Part shown: positions 1 to 6,675 of the stretch, piece after piece | Layout: the number at the start of each line of letters is the position of its first letter | Numbering within the stretch: the first letter of the stretch is position 1 | The notes under the pieces: generated by a model | Database searches by the model: none | Seen by the model: only the letters and a program-made list of their open reading frames with translations | Told to the model about the DNA's origin: nothing | Program-made: the position numbers and the translations under genes | Origin: JBFKUL01 sp041635755 | GTDB lineage: Bacteria > Pseudomonadota > Gammaproteobacteria > Burkholderiales > SG8-39 | NCBI GenBank assembly: GCA_041635755.1 | Contig: JBFKUL010000029.1 | Coordinates: 1-17,181 of the forward strand | Direction: 5' to 3' | DNA length: 17,181 nucleotides

Positions 1-1
1 C

Positions 2-637
2 ACCGGCAGACCGGTCGGCATCAAGACGGCGATCGGAGGCTGGCGCTTCATGAACGAGCTCGGCGACGCCGTTCACCAACGTGGCCTTGACGTCGCGCCG
101 GATTTCCTGGTGATCGATGGCGGCGAGGGCGGCTCGGGCGCGGCGCCGCAGGCGCTGGCCGATCACATGGGGCTGTCGATCGACGAGGCGCTGCCGCGCG
201 TGGTCGACGCGCTGCTCGAGTCCGGACTGCGCCAACGCATCCGCGTCGTGGCCTCGGGCAAGATCGTCAGCTCGGCGAGGGCGGCGTGGGCGCTGTGCGT
301 CGGCGCCGACTTCGTCAATACCGCGCGCGGCTTCATGTTCTCGCTCGGCTGCATCCAGGCGCTGCGCTGCCACACCAACACCTGTCCGACCGGCGTGACC
401 ACGCACAACAAACGCCTGCAGCGAGCGCTGGTGGTCGAGGAAAAATACCTGCGCGTCGCCAACTACGCCAACAACATGAACAAGGAGATCGACATGATTG
501 CGCACTCCTGCGGCGTGCACCACGCGCGCGAGCTGCGGCGCGAGCACGTGCGCATCGTGCAGGCAAGCGGCCAGTCGGTGGCGTTGAACATGCTCTATCC
601 ATATCCTGAACCCAAGCCCCGAGTGCGCGCGGCATGA
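2..637 (+). CDS. FMN-binding glutamate synthase family protein, C-terminal part
   Basis: This is the C-terminal 211 residues of a glutamate-synthase-domain protein; its start lies outside the window and the frame is open from base 2. The (beta/alpha)8 FMN domain is recognisable from IDGGEGGSGAAP and from the FMN-phosphate region (VVASGKI, then GADFVNTARGFMF). The cysteine motif GCIQALRCHTNTCPTGV, with Cys codons at 350, 368 and 383 (C-x5-C-x4-C), matches the 3Fe-4S ligands of GltB. After it comes the helical THNKRLQRAL segment typical of the family. Stand-alone proteins of this type lack the amidotransferase domain of GltB. They probably transfer ammonia or electrons in an unknown reaction, so assimilation of glutamine nitrogen is not implied. 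The stop (635-637) overlaps the ATG of the next gene, suggesting coupling. The family is certain; the reaction is not. Confidence 0.92.
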   Translation, partial: TGRPVGIKTAIGGWRFMNELGDAVHQRGLDVAPDFLVIDGGEGGSGAAPQALADHMGLSIDEALPRVVDALLESGLRQRIRVVASGKIVSSARAAWALCVGADFVNTARGFMFSLGCIQALRCHTNTCPTGVTTHNKRLQRALVVEEKYLRVANYANNMNKEIDMIAHSCGVHHARELRREHVRIVQASGQSVALNMLYPYPEPKPRVRAA

Positions 638-990
638 GGCACCTCGCCGTCGCACTTGTTGTCCTGGCCGTCGCCGCGCCGGCATTCGCGCTCTCCAACG
701 AGGCCAGGGAGTTCATGGCGATTACCAAGGAGCTCGAGCCGGTGCAGTGCGAAAAGCGCAAGCTGCGCCGCGAGCTGGCGATGGCCCAGGTGGCGGGCGA
801 AGAGGCGCGGGTGCGCGAGCTGCAGCAACGCTTCGCAACCCTGAACGCCGAACCGAAGACCGAGAAGCTCGAAAAGCGCCTGGGCGTCCTCTACAAGCGC
901 ATGTCGAATGGCAAGGGCGGCACCCTCGATGCCGAGGATCTGGAGCAGATCAGCGCCCAGCAGCGCCAGATGTTCTACCTCTGCCAATAG
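634..990 (+). CDS. Small exported helical protein of unknown function
   Basis: This 118-residue protein is not recognised. Residues 1-19 form a clear Sec signal peptide: MRH, a hydrophobic stretch of Ala/Val/Leu, then AFA before LS as a signal peptidase I site. The mature part is highly charged and looks helical (roughly 23-110), rich in Glu, Arg, Lys and Gln, and could be a short coiled coil. It has only two cysteines, Cys39 and Cys117. These lie near opposite ends and could form a disulfide in the periplasm. Its ATG overlaps the stop of the glutamate synthase family gene (ATGA at 634-637), so translation is probably coupled and no separate ribosome site is needed. The signal peptide and coupled start support a real gene. 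Function cannot be assigned. Confidence 0.75.
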   Translation: MRHLAVALVVLAVAAPAFALSNEAREFMAITKELEPVQCEKRKLRRELAMAQVAGEEARVRELQQRFATLNAEPKTEKLEKRLGVLYKRMSNGKGGTLDAEDLEQISAQQRQMFYLCQ

Positions 991-1025
991 CGATCGCGGA
1001 TAACCCCTGAGCACGCCGGCCGGGC

Positions 1026-1055
1026 TATGATATGCGCGCCTCGGTGCGGCGAGGC
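1026..1055 (+). promoter_or_regulatory. Candidate -10 box and 5' UTR hairpin before the DUF1272 gene
   Basis: TATGAT at 1026-1031 matches the -10 consensus at five of six positions, but I see no good -35 at 16-18 bases upstream. Just downstream, GCCTCG (1038-1043) and CGAGGC (1050-1055) form a perfect 6-bp stem with a 6-base loop. It would lie near the 5' end of the transcript. No T run follows, so it is not an intrinsic terminator. The 121-base gap 991-1111 holds nothing else I recognise. Confidence 0.25.
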
Positions 1056-1111
1056 CGTGGAGCAACGGTCGGGACGCCGCGTCCGGGCGCGATTTCCCTG
1101 GGAGATGCAAG

Positions 1112-1360
1112 ATGCTCCAGCTGCGGCCCAACTGCGAGTGCTGCAACCGCGACCTGCCCCCCGATTCGAGGGAGGCGCTCATCTGTTCGTTCGAATGCAC
1201 GTTCTGCCGCAAATGCTCGGACACCGTGCTCGATGGCAAATGCCCGAATTGCGGCGGCGAGCTGGTCACCCGGCCGCGGCGGCCGGCGGAGAAGCTCAAG
1301 GAGTTCCCCGCCTCGACGCAACGCATCTACAAGCCGGATGGCTGCAAGCGCAAGGCCTGA
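1112..1360 (+). CDS. DUF1272 domain-containing cysteine-rich protein
   Basis: This 82-residue protein matches DUF1272 over residues 1-55. It begins LQLRPNCECCNRDLPP and continues with CSFECTFCRKC and GKCPNCGGEL. The cysteines (8, 10, 11, 25, 29, 32, 35, 44, 47) are arranged in pairs that look like a zinc-ribbon or double zinc-finger fold. The family's biochemical role is unknown. The C-terminal 30 residues are basic (RPRRPAEKLKEF and a final KRKA). The start is set by GGAG at 1101-1104, seven bases before the ATG. The downstream gap 1361-1504 has no gene; it contains a small 5-bp hairpin, CCCGC/GCGGG, at 1440-1452. The family assignment is secure and the function open. Confidence 0.9.
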   Translation: MLQLRPNCECCNRDLPPDSREALICSFECTFCRKCSDTVLDGKCPNCGGELVTRPRRPAEKLKEFPASTQRIYKPDGCKRKA

Positions 1361-1504
1361 ATCGGGACGGGCGCAGTTTGCAAGCGGACCAGGGGGTGGA
1401 GTGAGCGGCCGGGCCACGCGCATCGACTGCGAAACGGAACCCGCGAAGCGGGACGCGGTCCGAGACAACATCGGCGATCGCTGTTCGTCCGTGAGCTTTG
1501 CATC

Positions 1505-2002
1505 ATGAGCGTACGCAACGTCCGCAGCGACGAATGGTCCGTGTGGCGCGACCTGCGTTTCGAGGCGCTGGCCGATTCGCCCGACGCATTCGTCGAAACG
1601 CTCTCGATCGCCCGGAGCCGGCCCGAATCCTCGTGGATGGAATATGCGAGCGGCGAAGGGACGCAGGTGCGCCAGCTTCTGTTCGCCGAGGAGAACAACC
1701 TCCCGATCGGCATGGCCGCGGTCCTGCAGTCGGCCGCGCAGCGCTCGCAGGTCAACCTGGCGTCGATGTGGGTCAAGCCATCGGCGCGCGGCCGCGGCCA
1801 TGGACGCGCGCTGGTCGAAGCCGCGATCGCGTGGTCCACTGCACGCGGCGCTGGAAAGCTGGTGCTGCGGGTGAGCGAAACCAGCGACGCGGCGATGCGC
1901 CTTTATACGGGCATGGGCTTCTCGGATACCGGCGAGCGCGCGCCGCTTCGTGCCGGCGCGACATTGCGTACCCAGCGCATGGAGATCCTGCTGCGCGTAT
2001 GA
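1505..2002 (+). CDS. GNAT family N-acetyltransferase (first of a pair)
   Basis: This 165-residue protein has the GNAT fold. The N-terminal part reads VRNVRSDEWSVWRDLRFEAL with PDAF nearby, a pattern common in GNATs acting on small molecules or protein N-termini. Motif A is VNLASMWVKPSARGRGHG, with the acetyl-CoA pyrophosphate loop RGRGHG at residues 95-100. Motif B is the LRVSETSDAAMRLYTGMGF segment near 120-140, where the Tyr is the usual general-acid candidate. The substrate cannot be told from sequence. The ATG has no strong Shine-Dalgarno sequence. Its stop overlaps the start of the second GNAT gene (ATGA at 1999-2002), so the two are probably translated together. Confidence 0.9.
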   Translation: MSVRNVRSDEWSVWRDLRFEALADSPDAFVETLSIARSRPESSWMEYASGEGTQVRQLLFAEENNLPIGMAAVLQSAAQRSQVNLASMWVKPSARGRGHGRALVEAAIAWSTARGAGKLVLRVSETSDAAMRLYTGMGFSDTGERAPLRAGATLRTQRMEILLRV

Positions 2003-2466
2003 GGCAGGTGGTGCTGGTGCGTCGGGCGATGCCTGCCGAGGTTCCGGTGCTGCTCGGGCTCGTCGAGCAATACTGGAGCTTCGAAAAGCTGCCGGGATTC
2101 GATCGCACGCAGGTTGCCACGCAGCTCAAACGGCTGCTGTCGCAAGAGCGGCTGGGCTGCGGCTGGCTTGCCGAAGTCGGCGGCGAGCCGGCCGGCTACC
2201 TGATCGCGGTGTATGTCTTCAGCCTCGAGCACCTCGGACGCACGGCGGAGATCGACGAGATGTTTGTGCTGCCCCGATTCCGTTCGCGCGGCCTTGCTTC
2301 GAAGCTGTTGCTCGAAGCCGAGCAGCGTTTCGTGGACGCGGGCTGCACCAATGTTTCGCTGCAGCTTTCGCGCGCCAACAATGCGGCGCGTGCGTTTTAC
2401 CGCCGCCACGGCTATGCCGAGCGCGCGGGCTTCGAACTGCTCGACAAGACGCTGCGCAACGGCTAA
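1999..2466 (+). CDS. GNAT family N-acetyltransferase (second of a pair)
   Basis: This 155-residue GNAT protein starts at the ATG overlapping the previous stop. The same frame stays open upstream, but that stretch is only antisense-like filler within the first GNAT gene. The acetyl-CoA binding motif is EIDEMFVLPRFRSRGLASKLL, with the pyrophosphate loop near residues 95-101. Motif B is LQLSRANNAARAFYRRHGY (about 121-139), with Asn127-Asn128 and Phe133-Tyr134 in the expected places. It differs clearly in sequence from its neighbour, so the pair is not a recent duplication. The substrate is unknown. The 84-base gap 2467-2550 after it contains only the ribosome site of the next gene. Confidence 0.9.
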   Translation: MRQVVLVRRAMPAEVPVLLGLVEQYWSFEKLPGFDRTQVATQLKRLLSQERLGCGWLAEVGGEPAGYLIAVYVFSLEHLGRTAEIDEMFVLPRFRSRGLASKLLLEAEQRFVDAGCTNVSLQLSRANNAARAFYRRHGYAERAGFELLDKTLRNG

Positions 2467-2550
2467 AAAAGAGGCTGGCGCATATCGAAGCAGCAATTCA
2501 AGTCCCGGCCGCGTCGTTGGCGGGCAGAAGCGGGCAACGCGGAGGTTTAC

Positions 2551-3174
2551 ATGAGCCGGATACCGACGATCCAATGCAAAAGCAACGGTCCTTACCTCGT
2601 GAAGGACCTGGAGCTGCTGCGCAATGCGAATGGTGAGCGCATCACCACCGAGGCGGTCATCGCGCTGTGCCGCTGCGGCGGATCGAAGAAGAAGCCGTTC
2701 TGCGACGGCACGCACAAGACGAACGGCTTCTCCGGCGAGCGCGTCGCCGATGGCAGCGCCGACCGGCGCGAGAGCTACAAGGGGCGGCGCATCACCATCC
2801 ACGACAACCGCGCGATCTGCTCGCACGCGGGCCTGTGCAGCGACAAGCTCGCGTCGGTGTTCAGGTATGGCAAGGAGCCCTGGATCGATCCGGACGGCGC
2901 CGAGGTGGAAGCGATCGTCGCGGCGGTGAACCGCTGTCCGTCCGGCGCGCTTGGCTATTCGCTGGAAGGCGCCGAAGCGAACCCCGCGGCGCGCGCACCC
3001 GCGATCACCGTGAGCAAGGACGGACCTTACGCGGTTGAGGGCGGCGTGCAGCTCGCCGATCAGCGCTGGGGCGAGGGCGCCTCGACCGAGCATTACACCC
3101 TGTGCCGCTGCGGCGCGTCGAAGAACAAGCCTTTCTGCGACGGCACGCACTGGAGCATCGGCTTCAAGGGCTGA
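2551..3174 (+). CDS. CDGSH iron-sulfur protein with central ferredoxin-like domain
   Basis: This 207-residue protein has three iron-sulfur modules. The N-terminal CDGSH motif CRCGGSKKKPFCDGTH supplies Cys40, Cys42, Cys51 and His55, the three-Cys one-His ligand set of a 2Fe-2S cluster. The middle (about 75-140) resembles the divergent 4Fe-4S domain Fer4_19 (DUF1271): CSHAGLC with Cys90 and Cys96, then PWIDPDGAE and NRCPSGAL with Cys129. The C-terminal motif CRCGASKNKPFCDGTH supplies Cys185, Cys187, Cys196 and His200. Family knowledge suggests electron or cluster transfer; the partner is unknown. There is no signal peptide, so it is cytoplasmic. GGAGG at 2541-2545 sets the start. Both CDGSH motifs are intact. 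Confidence 0.93.
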   Translation: MSRIPTIQCKSNGPYLVKDLELLRNANGERITTEAVIALCRCGGSKKKPFCDGTHKTNGFSGERVADGSADRRESYKGRRITIHDNRAICSHAGLCSDKLASVFRYGKEPWIDPDGAEVEAIVAAVNRCPSGALGYSLEGAEANPAARAPAITVSKDGPYAVEGGVQLADQRWGEGASTEHYTLCRCGASKNKPFCDGTHWSIGFKG

Positions 3175-3185
3175 GACCGGGCGCG

Positions 3186-3593
3186 ATGGCGATTGCGGTC
3201 AAGCGAGTGTACGAGGCGCCTGCCGCGTCCGATGGGCAGCGCGTGCTGGTCGATCGGTTGTGGCCGCGCGGGCTGTCGAAGGCTGCCGCGAAGATCGACC
3301 ACTGGCCGAGGGCGGTGTCGCCGTCGAGCGCGCTGCGCAAATGGTACGCGCACGACGCGGCCAAGTGGCCAGAGTTCAAGCGCAGGTATGCCGCGGAGCT
3401 TGCCACCGAGGCGGACGCGTTCAACGACTTGCGCGCGCGCGCGCGTCACGGCAAGGTGACGTTGCTGTTCGGCTCGAAGGAGCCGCGCCTGAACAACGCT
3501 TTTGCGCTCCGAGAAATGCTCGAGGCGCGCGCGCGCCCGCGCAGGCCCGCGGCGAAACGCGCAAGCACACCGCGCGCCCGACGGCGCGCCTGA
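3186..3593 (+). CDS. DUF488 family protein with Arg-rich C-terminal tail
   Basis: This 135-residue protein belongs to DUF488 (YeaO-like). Diagnostic segments are VKRVYEAP at the N-terminus, RVLVDRLWPRGLSK (19-32), the WYAHDAAKWPEFKRRY segment (53-68) and VTLLFGSKEPRLNNAFALREML (91-112). The family's function is not established. I chose the ATG at 3186 because family members begin just before this motif. A longer reading from 3102 would overlap the CDGSH gene and adds sequence with no family match. No strong Shine-Dalgarno is visible and the gap to the previous stop is 11 bases. From about residue 113 the protein has an Arg/Ala/Pro-rich basic tail that family members need not have. The coding sequence contains a 15-base alternating GC run at 3431-3445. 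Confidence 0.88.
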   Translation: MAIAVKRVYEAPAASDGQRVLVDRLWPRGLSKAAAKIDHWPRAVSPSSALRKWYAHDAAKWPEFKRRYAAELATEADAFNDLRARARHGKVTLLFGSKEPRLNNAFALREMLEARARPRRPAAKRASTPRARRRA

Positions 3594-3605
3594 AAGGACA
3601 AGCTT

Positions 3606-4691
3606 ATGGCATTGCTCGCCTCGACGCTGGAAGCACCGATCGATCTGCGCTCGGACACCGTGACCCGACCCTCGCCGGGCATGCGCGAGGCGATTGCTGC
3701 GGCGCCGGTCGGCGACGACCAGTACGGAGAGGACCCGACCATGAATCTGCTGCAGGAGCACGTCGCCGTGCTCCTCGGCAAGGAGGCGGCGCTGTGGCTG
3801 CCGAGCGGCACCATGGCGAACCAGGTGGCGTTGCGGGTGCTGACGCAGCGCGGCGACGACGTGATCGTGAGCCGCGAGAGCCATGCGGTATGGCACGAGA
3901 CCGGCGGCTCGGCCGCCAACGCGGGGGTGCAGTTCACCGAGGTCGGCGCACGCGGCGTGTTCAGCGTCGAGGAATTTGTCGCGGCGGTGAAGCCGCGCGG
4001 CCACGTTATCTATCCGCCGACCACGCTGGTCGAGATTGAGAACACGCACAATCGCTCCGGCGGCGTGGTGTTTCCGCAGCAGCAGGCCGAGCGCATCTGC
4101 GCCGCGGCGCGCGAGCGCGAGATCGCCACCTATCTTGATGGCGCGCGGCTGTGGAACGCGGCCGCAACAAGCGGACGCTCGGTGGCCGAGCTCGCGGCGC
4201 CATTCGATCTCGTCTCGGTGGCGCTCTCCAAGGGGCTTGGCGCGCCGGGCGGCACGTTGCTCGCGGGCGAGCGCAAGCTGATCGAAGGCGCGGTGCGCCA
4301 GCGCCGCATGCTCGGTGGCGCGATGCGCCAGACGGGTCACTACGCTGCCGCGGGCCTGTACGCGCTCGATCACAACCTCGCGCGCCTCGCCGAGGACCAT
4401 GCCAATGCGCGCGAGTTTGCGACGCGCCTGGCGAAGTGCGCGCGCATTGCGCTCGACCTGGCGAGCGTGCAGTCCAATATCGTCGTGTTCCATCTCAAGG
4501 AAGGCGCGCCGGACGCCAACGCCGTGGTGGCGAAGGCGCGCGAGCAGGGCCTGCTGCTGTTCGCATTCGGACCGCGTACCCTCCGGGCGGTGACACATCT
4601 GGATGTGACGCGCGAGCAATGCGTACGCGCCGCGGCGATCCTCGCCGAGATCGTCGAGGCGCCGGCGTCGGCGCGCGTCGGCGCAGCCTGA
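3606..4691 (+). CDS. ltaE: Low-specificity L-threonine aldolase
   Basis: This PLP-dependent fold-type I enzyme of 361 residues cleaves L-threonine and L-allo-threonine to glycine and acetaldehyde in the cytoplasm. Recognisable segments are IDLRSDTVTRPSPGMREA at the N-terminus, GDDQYGEDPT, WLPSGTMANQVAL (the cofactor phosphate region), LVEIENTHNRSGG, LDGARLWNAA (the Asp-Arg pair near the pyridine ring) and LSKGLGAPGG. Lys209 (codon 4230-4232) in that last motif is the expected Schiff-base lysine. The length fits the family of about 335-360. AAGGA at 3594-3598 sits seven bases before the ATG. The next gene starts one base after the stop, so the two are almost certainly co-transcribed. Strict stereospecificity cannot be judged by eye. 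Confidence 0.93.
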   Translation: MALLASTLEAPIDLRSDTVTRPSPGMREAIAAAPVGDDQYGEDPTMNLLQEHVAVLLGKEAALWLPSGTMANQVALRVLTQRGDDVIVSRESHAVWHETGGSAANAGVQFTEVGARGVFSVEEFVAAVKPRGHVIYPPTTLVEIENTHNRSGGVVFPQQQAERICAAAREREIATYLDGARLWNAAATSGRSVAELAAPFDLVSVALSKGLGAPGGTLLAGERKLIEGAVRQRRMLGGAMRQTGHYAAAGLYALDHNLARLAEDHANAREFATRLAKCARIALDLASVQSNIVVFHLKEGAPDANAVVAKAREQGLLLFAFGPRTLRAVTHLDVTREQCVRAAAILAEIVEAPASARVGAA

Positions 4692-4692
4692 G

Positions 4693-5097
4693 ATGATCTA
4701 CGCGGGTGGCTGCCACTGCGGCGCAGTGCGTTTCGAGGTCGAGGCGGACGCGCACCCGGTGGTCGTCGACTGCAATTGCTCGATCTGCCGCATGACCGGC
4801 TATCTGCACCTGATCGTGCCGAAGACGCGCTTTCGGCTGCTCAAGGGCGAGGACCGGCTCGCGACCTATACCTTCGGCACCGGTGTGGCGAAGCATTACT
4901 TCTGCCGCACCTGCGGCATCAAGCCGTTCTACGTTCCGCGTTCCAACCCCGATGGCTACGATGTCAACGTGCGCTGCCTCACGCCGCAGCCGGTCAAAAT
5001 GACGATCGAGCCGTTCAACGGCGACAACTGGGAAGCGCACGGCGCTTCGCTTGCGCACCTGAGCCGGGAACCCAACGCGAAGAAGGGAAACCCATGA
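4693..5097 (+). CDS. GFA family zinc protein (first of a tandem pair)
   Basis: This 134-residue protein belongs to the GFA family, named after a proposed glutathione-dependent formaldehyde-activating enzyme, a role not shown for most members. The zinc-binding cysteines are all present: Cys7 and Cys9 (GCHCGAVRFEVE), Cys27, Cys29 and Cys32 (CNCSICR), and Cys71 and Cys74 (YFCRTCGIKPFY). The fold is the Mss4-like beta barrel. The ATG lies one base past the threonine aldolase stop. Its own stop overlaps the next GFA gene (ATGA at 5094-5097). A glutathione or thiol-adduct substrate is the family guess; I see no dehydrogenase of the formaldehyde pathway nearby to support it. Confidence 0.92.
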   Translation: MIYAGGCHCGAVRFEVEADAHPVVVDCNCSICRMTGYLHLIVPKTRFRLLKGEDRLATYTFGTGVAKHYFCRTCGIKPFYVPRSNPDGYDVNVRCLTPQPVKMTIEPFNGDNWEAHGASLAHLSREPNAKKGNP

Positions 5098-5489
5098 TCC
5101 GCGGCAGCTGCCTCTGCGGGAACGTGCGCTACGAAATTCGCGGTCCGCTCGGTCCGATCAGCCACTGCCACTGCTCGATGTGCCGCAAGGCGCACGGCGC
5201 CGCCTTCGGCAGCTACGCGCGGGTAAAGCGCACCGACTTCGCGCTGCTTTCGGGCGAGGGCGATATCGGCGCGTTCCGGTCCTCGCCGGAGATCTCCCGC
5301 ACCTTCTGCACGCGTTGCGGCACGACGCTTCAGTTCGTCTCGCACGGTCAGCCCGGGAGCTTCGCGCTCGCGGTCGGGACACTGGACGACGACCCGCTCG
5401 TTCGGCCGACGGCGCACCTCTTCGTCGCCTCGAAGGCGCCATGGTTCGAAATCACCGACGGCCTGCCGCAGCGCGCCGGCTACAAGTAA
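5094..5489 (+). CDS. GFA family zinc protein (second of a tandem pair)
   Basis: This 131-residue GFA family protein begins IRGSCLCGNVRYEI. The cysteine set is complete: Cys6 and Cys8, Cys25, Cys27 and Cys30 (CHCSMCRKAHGAAFG), and Cys72 and Cys75 (FCTRCGTTLQF). It also has the C-terminal HLFVASKAPWFEITDGLPQ segment, common in one large GFA subgroup and missing in its upstream neighbour. The two are therefore diverged paralogues of different subgroups. The ATG at 5094 overlaps the upstream stop. The same frame is open further left but is only a shadow of the first GFA gene. The function is unknown beyond zinc binding and a likely thiol-related role. Confidence 0.92.
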   Translation: MIRGSCLCGNVRYEIRGPLGPISHCHCSMCRKAHGAAFGSYARVKRTDFALLSGEGDIGAFRSSPEISRTFCTRCGTTLQFVSHGQPGSFALAVGTLDDDPLVRPTAHLFVASKAPWFEITDGLPQRAGYK

Positions 5490-5523
5490 TTGCACTTGGA
5501 CGCTCGATGAATCGGAGGCCGCG

Positions 5524-6675
5524 ATGAGCGGGGCATCGCGCCCGCTCGCGCTGGCGCTCGGCGGCCTGATCGCGCTCGCCGCGGGCATGGGGATCGGGCG
5601 CTTTCTTTATACGCCGATCCTGCCCTGGATGGTGGAAGCGCTCGGCCTCTCCAGGGGACAGGCGGGCCTGATCGCCTCTGCCAACTATGGTGGCTACCTC
5701 GCCGGCGCGCTCGTCGCCGCGACCCCGCTCATCGCCGGCTCGCGCCGCGCGTGGTTCCTCGGCGCGCTCGCCGCAAGCGCGCTCAGCACCGCGGCGATGG
5801 CGCTCGTCTCCTCGATCGCGGAGTTCCTGCTGCTGCGCTTCGTCGGCGGCGTGGCGAGCGCGTTCGTGCTCGTGTTCGCTTCGGCGCTGGTGCTCGAGCG
5901 CCTCGCGGGGGACGCGCGTCCCTGGCTCTCGTCGCTCTATTTCGGCGGCGTGGGCGTCGGCATCGCGTTCTCGGCGCTGATGGTCGCGGGGCTCGCCGCG
6001 CTCGGTCAGGATTGGCGCGCGCTGTGGCTCGGCGGCGGTATCGCGGCGTTTGCCGCGCTGGCGTTCGTTCCCGCGCTGGTGCCGAACCGCGCCGAGCTGC
6101 CGCTGCCTCCGGCGCCCGAGCGGGGCGCGCTCGAGCGCGCACTCGTCGCCCTGGTGATCGCCTACGGTCTGTTCGGCTTCGGCTACGTCATCACCGCGAC
6201 GTTCATCATCGACATCGTGCGCGCCTCGCCCGAATCACGTGCGCTGGAAACGACGGTCTGGCTGGTGGTGGGCCTGGCCGGCATTCCTTCGGTGTGGGGC
6301 TGGACGCGCGCGGCGCAGCGCGTCGGCATCTATCGCGCTTTTGCGCTCGCTTGCTGGACGCTCGCCGCGGGCGTCGTCGCGAGCGTGCTCTGGCATACGG
6401 GCGCCGGGCTGCTGTTCGCGGGCGCGTTGCTCGGCGGCACCATCATGGGCATCACGGCGCTCGGGCTGATGGGCGCGCGGCGCCTCGCGCGGGGCGACCC
6501 GCGGCGCATGCTGGCGCTGATCACCGCGTCGTTCGGCCTCGGGCAGATCGCCGGCCCGTACTTTGCGGGCGTGATGCACGATGCAACGGGAAGTTTTCTC
6601 GCGCCCTCGCTGATCGCGGCCGGCGGCCTGATCTTCGGCGGCTTGCTGGTGCTGCGCAGCGGCGCGCGCGACTAG
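5524..6675 (+). CDS. YbfB/YjiJ family MFS transporter
   Basis: This 383-residue inner-membrane permease has about 12 hydrophobic segments and a short central loop near residues 190-205 (RAELPLPPAPERG). The first helix carries the family signature LIALAAGMGIGRFLYTPILPWM, followed by LSRGQAGLIASANYGGYLAGAL. These place it in the YbfB/YjiJ branch of the major facilitator superfamily, whose substrates are mostly unknown. CGGAGG at 5513-5518 lies five bases before the ATG. It is the last gene of the plus-strand run. Its TAG (6673-6675) overlaps the stop of the convergent nnr gene on the other strand. I cannot name a substrate, and neither direction of transport is shown by sequence. Confidence 0.92.
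   Translation: MSGASRPLALALGGLIALAAGMGIGRFLYTPILPWMVEALGLSRGQAGLIASANYGGYLAGALVAATPLIAGSRRAWFLGALAASALSTAAMALVSSIAEFLLLRFVGGVASAFVLVFASALVLERLAGDARPWLSSLYFGGVGVGIAFSALMVAGLAALGQDWRALWLGGGIAAFAALAFVPALVPNRAELPLPPAPERGALERALVALVIAYGLFGFGYVITATFIIDIVRASPESRALETTVWLVVGLAGIPSVWGWTRAAQRVGIYRAFALACWTLAAGVVASVLWHTGAGLLFAGALLGGTIMGITALGLMGARRLARGDPRRMLALITASFGLGQIAGPYFAGVMHDATGSFLAPSLIAAGGLIFGGLLVLRSGARD

Noticed and set aside
1440..1452. CCCGC/GCGGG hairpin as a terminator after the DUF1272 gene
   Set aside because: The stem has only five pairs and no T tract follows. Such short stems are common by chance in this DNA.
3102..3185. Upstream start for the DUF488 protein
   Set aside because: It would overlap the end of the CDGSH gene out of frame and add non-family sequence before VKRVYEAP.
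3431..3445. 15-base alternating GC run as a functional Z-DNA element or microsatellite
   Set aside because: It encodes ordinary Arg-Ala codons within DUF488 sequence and is expected now and then at this base composition; noted only as possible slippage DNA.
3093..4619. A 508-codon minus-strand frame opposite DUF488 and ltaE
   Set aside because: The plus-strand genes have clear family motifs; this frame has only antisense-type composition.
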